A stretch of 9,331 nucleotides of DNA from the NCBI GenBank assembly GCA_040235375.1, contig JBECKQ010000240.1, positions 1 through 9,331 on the forward strand. Direction: 5' to 3'. Of the stretch, positions 6,569-9,331 are shown piece after piece. Position numbers and translations under genes: made by a program. Every line of letters starts with the position of its first letter. The stretch's first letter is position 1. The notes beneath the pieces were generated by a model. The model did not search any database, was not told the DNA's origin, and worked only from the letters and a program-made list of their open reading frames with translations. Source of the DNA: JBECKQ01 sp040235375 (GTDB lineage Bacteria; Planctomycetota; Phycisphaerae; UBA1845).

Positions 6569-7602
6569 CCCTGAGAATAAGAGACGTTTTTGCCCGGGTC
6601 CAGCGTCAATAGTTTCTGGCGCAGAGTCAGATTCTCCTGTTTCCGTTGTTCCCTCGCCACCTTCAGCTTGCGGCGGCGTTCGGCCTGCCGGGCCTCGGGG
6701 GCGCCTCGGTACATCTCGATCGGCGGGAGATAACCCAACGCGGCATGCAGCCGCTCGTTGTTGTAATCGGCGATGATCCGCCCGACGATCTCCTTGGCCT
6801 CCACCAGGTCCTGCGGATCGTGGTTCTCATACGCCTCGCCGAACGTCCGATGGAATCGCTCGATCAGGGCGTTGTCCGTCGGCGTGTGCGGGCGGATCAG
6901 CGTCCGCCCCACGCCCGCCTCCCGAAGCGTCGAGGCGTACTCGTGCGCCACGAAGCACGAGCCGTTGTCGCTCTGAATCGTCGGCGGATCCGCCCCGTCC
7001 GGCAACGTGTCGATGGCCGCCTGGGCCTCGGTCGACACGGTCAGGCCGTCCATGCTCGTGAGCAACTCGTGGTGGACGATGTAGCGCGAATACTCGTCGA
7101 TGAAGCTCAGCAGGTAGTAGTTGCGCCCTCGCACCTTCGTATACCGAATGTCCGTCTGCCAGCGCTCGTCCGGCCGGACCGGCGCCTCCGGACGATCGCT
7201 CCCCTGGGCGCGTGGCTTCGGCCGCCAGCGGCACATCAGGTTCGCCTCGCGGAGCACACGGTACACCGTCGAAGGCGACACCGCACAGACGCCGTCGTCG
7301 AGCATCCGCCACGCCAGCTCCCGGTGCCGAACATCCGCATGCCTGCGGGCATACGCGACGATTGCCTGGCGCTCCACCTCGGTGATCTCGTACAACGACC
7401 GCCGAGGATTCGCAGGCGATCCGCCGGCTCCCGCCGGCCGCGGCAATCGCCAGCGATAGTAGCTCGACGGCGTGATCTCCAGCGCCGTGAGCGTGGCCCG
7501 GGCCGTCCATCCGCTGCGTTCGCGCGTTTGCTCGACGAGCATCACGACCTGCTCCTTGAGCTCCACCGGAAGGTGGGCATGGTCCGTCAGTCCGAGAGCG
7601 TT
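6550..7602 (-). CDS. IS3-family transposase OrfB (DDE integrase domain), made by -1 frameshifting from orfA
   Basis: The frame gives about 350 residues after the shift site. N-terminal HTH_21-like region, SGWTARATLTALEITPSSYY, is followed by an RHADVRHRELAWRML block. The rve integrase core shows the catalytic triad: Asp in WQTDIRY, Asp in QSDNGSC, and Glu in NALIERFHRTFGEA, with exactly 35 residues between the second Asp and the Glu. It ends in a basic tail. It cuts and joins the IS ends as part of the OrfAB fusion. There is no good independent start; the frame is entered through the A8 slippery run at 7601-7608, where the last A is read twice (7602), giving a fusion of about 447 residues with OrfA. 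The frame is open further upstream to 7758, but that part overlaps orfA and is not real protein. Confidence 0.92.
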   Translation of the reverse strand, partial: NALGLTDHAHLPVELKEQVVMLVEQTRERSGWTARATLTALEITPSSYYRWRLPRPAGAGGSPANPRRSLYEITEVERQAIVAYARRHADVRHRELAWRMLDDGVCAVSPSTVYRVLREANLMCRWRPKPRAQGSDRPEAPVRPDERWQTDIRYTKVRGRNYYLLSFIDEYSRYIVHHELLTSMDGLTVSTEAQAAIDTLPDGADPPTIQSDNGSCFVAHEYASTLREAGVGRTLIRPHTPTDNALIERFHRTFGEAYENHDPQDLVEAKEIVGRIIADYNNERLHAALGYLPPIEMYRGAPEARQAERRRKLKVAREQRKQENLTLRQKLLTLDPGKNVSYSQGAKVAF

Positions 7603-7892
7603 TTTTTTAGTTCCAGGTTCTCCGCCGTGATCTCCGCGATCACGCTCTTCATGCGGTCGTTCTCGTGCCGCAGGCGCTCTTCGGCGGCGTTGCTGGTCGA
7701 CCCCTTGTGCTTGCGGCCGAAGACGTCGTCCGCCGAACCCAGCAGCTGTTTGCGCCACTGGTGCAGCAGGTTGGGCGAAAGCCCTTCACGCCGACAGATG
7801 TCGGCCATCTTGGTCTCGCCGTCCATCGACTCGAGCACCAGCTTGAGCTTCTTGGCGGCGGTCCACTGTCGTCGCGACTTCTTCTCGCTCAT
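7587..7892 (-). CDS. IS3-family transposase OrfA (DNA-binding helix-turn-helix)
   Basis: 101 residues from ATG 7892, with ribosome site GGAGG eight bases upstream. Residues 8-55 form the usual IS3/IS911 helix-turn-helix (RRQWTAAKKLKLVLES, then ADICRREGLSPNLLHQWRKQ), which recognises the IS ends. Residues about 65-100 form a Leu-rich coiled coil (AAEERLRHENDRMKSVIAEI) for oligomerisation, reaching ELKKTLSD and TGA. The stop lies just past the slippery site, so normal termination gives OrfA, and -1 slipping gives the OrfAB transposase. OrfA alone usually tempers transposition. No damage seen. Confidence 0.92.
   Translation of the reverse strand: MSEKKSRRQWTAAKKLKLVLESMDGETKMADICRREGLSPNLLHQWRKQLLGSADDVFGRKHKGSTSNAAEERLRHENDRMKSVIAEITAENLELKKTLSD
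7601..7608 (-). promoter_or_regulatory. A8 slippery site for -1 programmed frameshifting
   Basis: On the minus strand orfA reads CTA-AAA-AAA-ACG. The A_AAA_AAA heptamer lets both tRNAs re-pair one base back, so the next codon is AAC in the orfB frame. The position at the very end of orfA and the -1 relation of the frames match the known IS3-family arrangement. A downstream stimulatory structure was not worked out. Confidence 0.85.
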
Positions 7893-8093
7893 CGATCAAT
7901 CCTCCGGTTGGTGCGCCTCCACCTTTGAACAGCCGGTGGCCGGGGCCTGCGGCTCGGGACCCGGTCGGCCGTCGCTCGCCCTGTCCGAGCGAAGCGAGTG
8001 GGCGACGGCCGGACGGGTGGGCCACAGGCCCCTCGCCTGCGGACGGGCTCCCCGAGGTCTGAGCCCCGCAGCAGACGTATCTTAAACCATCAC
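7893..8093 (-). other. Long structured leader of the IS3 element
   Basis: About 230 bases separate the high-side IS end from orfA, longer than the usual IS3 leader. The DNA can form an outer stem (7947-7961 with 8056-8071, imperfect), an inner perfect 9-bp stem CGGCCGTCG/CGACGGCCG (7966-7974 with 8003-8011), and a small hairpin GGGCC-ACA-GGCCC (8019-8031). Together these suggest a branched RNA in the leader transcript. An alternative pairing CGCTCG/CGAGCG (7973-7978 with 7986-7991) overlaps the inner stem. No open frame with family motifs lies here. Role unknown; control of transposase translation is one possibility. Confidence 0.4.
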
Positions 8094-8125
8094 GGAGAAT
8101 GTCTCATTTGACGGGAAACGGTACA
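8094..8125. repeat. IS3 terminal inverted repeat, orfA side (IRL)
   Basis: Read inward on the minus strand it begins TGTACCGTTTCCCGTCAAAT and aligns with the other end over about 32 bases with two compensating one-base gaps. It is followed outside by the CTCC target duplication (8126-8129). Confidence 0.8.
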
Positions 8126-8129
8126 CTCC

Positions 8130-9269
8130 TCCATTGCCGTGGTGTTCCTGCTCCGGAGCGCGGCGGCGAGCGGCGCGTGGGTGGTGACCGAGGTGCCCCA
8201 GCAGGCCGGATGGTCCTACAGCACGAGAGTCTATGACATCAATGACAGCGGCGTGGCCTGTGGCGCCGGCAACCACGTGTCAGCGTCATCCGGCGTGGCT
8301 TTCCGGTTTGACGGTACGACGGTGACCGAGTTGCCCTATCTGCACGGATCGCCGCCCTCCGGTCCGTACGCGGTTGGTCAGGCTATTAACAACAGCGGCG
8401 TGGTCGCAGGCTGGTCGCGCAATGCCGCCGGCGAGGAGCGTGCCGTTTTCTGGACCGGCATGTCGATCACGCAGGTTCCACTGCCCGCGGACGCAGACAC
8501 AAACAGCATGATGCGGGCGTACGGGATCAACGATGCGGGGGTCGTCGTGGGATTTTACCGCAGTCTCACCACGGAGCAGCCAGCCGCCTACTACTACGAC
8601 GGAACAACGCACTCGCTCATTTCCGCGCTGCAGGCGGTTGGCCTCGGTTTGTACGATAGGCAGAGCTACGCCGAAGATTTGAACAGCAGCGGGCTGATCT
8701 GCGGTTGGGCCAGAGACAACGTCGGAACCGGGTATTACAACTTCTACACCTACGACATCAGAACCGGGACGGTGACCGTGCTGGGCAAGATCATCCCGAC
8801 CGAAAATTACTTTTCGTCCGCCATCAACGACACCGGGGTTGTGGTTGGCTGGGGTCATTCCCATACCAGTAGTCCCATCCACGCCATCCTGCACGACGGC
8901 GCGTTCAACATCATCGATGATACTGTCATCGTGAACCAACAGGCCAAGGATATCACGAACGCGGGAAGAGTCGTCGGCCATGCCGACATCGGCTCGAACA
9001 GATGGTGTTGGTACAGCGACGGGCCGGGATCAAAGAGCATGCATCCCGTGGACCTGCCGGGATGGACGTACGGATATTTCCAGGGCATCAACGCCGACGA
9101 CGTGATGGTCGGCAACGGGCGGACGGCCGCGTCCGGAACGAGCGACCGTGGGTTGCTTGTGGCCCCGCCGCCGGGCGACGCCGATCACGATGGCGATCTG
9201 GATCTAGCCGCCATTTCTCACCAAGTGGTTGACGCTGGGCCGTTCGCGGCTTCGAACGTCCGTCGCTGA
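8130..9269 (+). pseudogene. Secreted HAF-repeat protein with dockerin-like tail, 5' end cut off by IS3
   Basis: The reconstructed gene (6507-6536 joined to 8130-9269) encodes 389 residues. A signal peptide is restored by the join: Arg6-Lys7, hydrophobic SIAVVFLL, then RSAAASGA. Seven repeats of 43 to 51 residues follow, each centred on a (A/G/D)IN(D/N)xGxVxG core: DINDSGVACG, AINNSGVVAG, GINDAGVVVG, DLNSSGLICG, AINDTGVVVG, DITNAGRVVG and GINADDVMVG. This is the HAF extracellular repeat pattern, and seven copies suggest a seven-bladed propeller. Near the end GDADHDGDLDL resembles a calcium-binding dockerin loop, followed by only about 20 unusual residues, so the second half of a dockerin is missing. 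In its present state only a GTG at 8139 could start translation, without a ribosome site or a full signal peptide, so the gene is probably dead. Function of this family is unknown; it should have been at the cell surface or outside. Confidence 0.8.
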
Positions 9270-9331
9270 ATCGGACCGGCCAACCAGTGAGTGCCATGCG
9301 GATGTGGGCGGACGTTTCTGAGGCGTGAGTC

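Larger units (their letters stand above)
6537..8125 (-). mobile_element. Complete IS3-family insertion sequence (1589 bp)
   Basis: The element carries overlapping orfA and orfB on the minus strand and is bounded by imperfect inverted repeats of about 32 bp. Both ends begin with TG read inward: TGATTTGTTTCCGTCAGAAT at the low end and TGTACCGTTTCCCGTCAAAT at the high end. They align over GTTTCC, GTCA, AATG, GAC and TTC blocks with two compensating one-base gaps. The flanks show a 4-bp direct repeat CTCC (6533-6536 and 8126-8129). Excision of the IS plus one CTCC restores the host reading frame, which confirms the boundaries. It is somewhat longer than usual for the family because of a leader of more than 200 bases before orfA. 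Genes look intact, so it may be active or recently arrived. Confidence 0.9.

Noticed and set aside
6646..8085. 479-codon plus-strand open frame across the IS3 element
   Set aside because: It is the antisense shadow of the OrfB and OrfA genes, whose catalytic motifs and frameshift site are clear on the minus strand.
1..9331. CRISPR array, defence island or phage module
   Set aside because: No regularly spaced repeats and no nuclease, methylase, integrase or phage structural genes other than the two IS transposases.

Overview
The window is GC-rich bacterial DNA with accessory character: one large intact enzyme gene, several broken genes, and two insertion sequences. It looks most like Planctomycetota or a close relative. 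The reasons are an exported HAF-repeat protein ending in an Asp-rich dockerin-like calcium loop (GDADHDGDLDL), an exported M16-type peptidase start, and long poorly coding spacers. This is inference from gene style; no rRNA or marker gene is present to confirm it.

Layout. (1) 1-124: right end of an IS5-family element (transposase C-terminus and terminal repeat), inserted into a secreted M16 metallopeptidase gene on the minus strand (126-323), of which only the first 66 codons remain. (2) 324-1461: more than 1.1 kb without a convincing gene, with one possible fossil C-terminus at 739-897. (3) 1462-3933: intact bifunctional gene, an N-terminal GlmU-like sugar-1-phosphate nucleotidyltransferase fused to a C-terminal galactokinase-like GHMP kinase. 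One chain could therefore turn a free sugar into an NDP-sugar, the same domain order as in Bacteroides Fkp but built from different families. (4) 3934-4227: spacer with a tRNA/tmRNA-like 3'-end scar. (5) 4228-4694: decayed exported or lipoprotein-like gene whose coding signal crosses three frames. (6) 4733-6025: HemW/HemN-like radical SAM gene split by a single in-frame TAG at codon 161 and otherwise open throughout. (7) 6026-6506: spacer holding two perfect palindromes and a tandem 11-bp repeat, probably the control region of the next gene. (8) 6507-9269: gene for a secreted seven-repeat HAF protein, cut at codon 10 by a complete IS3-family element (6537-8125). Removing the element plus one 4-bp target duplication restores one continuous reading frame with a signal peptide.

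The genes do not form an evident operon. The main theme is inactivation: four neighbouring genes (M16 peptidase, lipoprotein-like gene, radical SAM enzyme, HAF protein) are broken by four separate events, while the kinase/nucleotidyltransferase gene between them is intact. The most informative features are that fusion gene, the lone amber codon, and the IS3 element with its -1 frameshift site and unusually long, structured leader.
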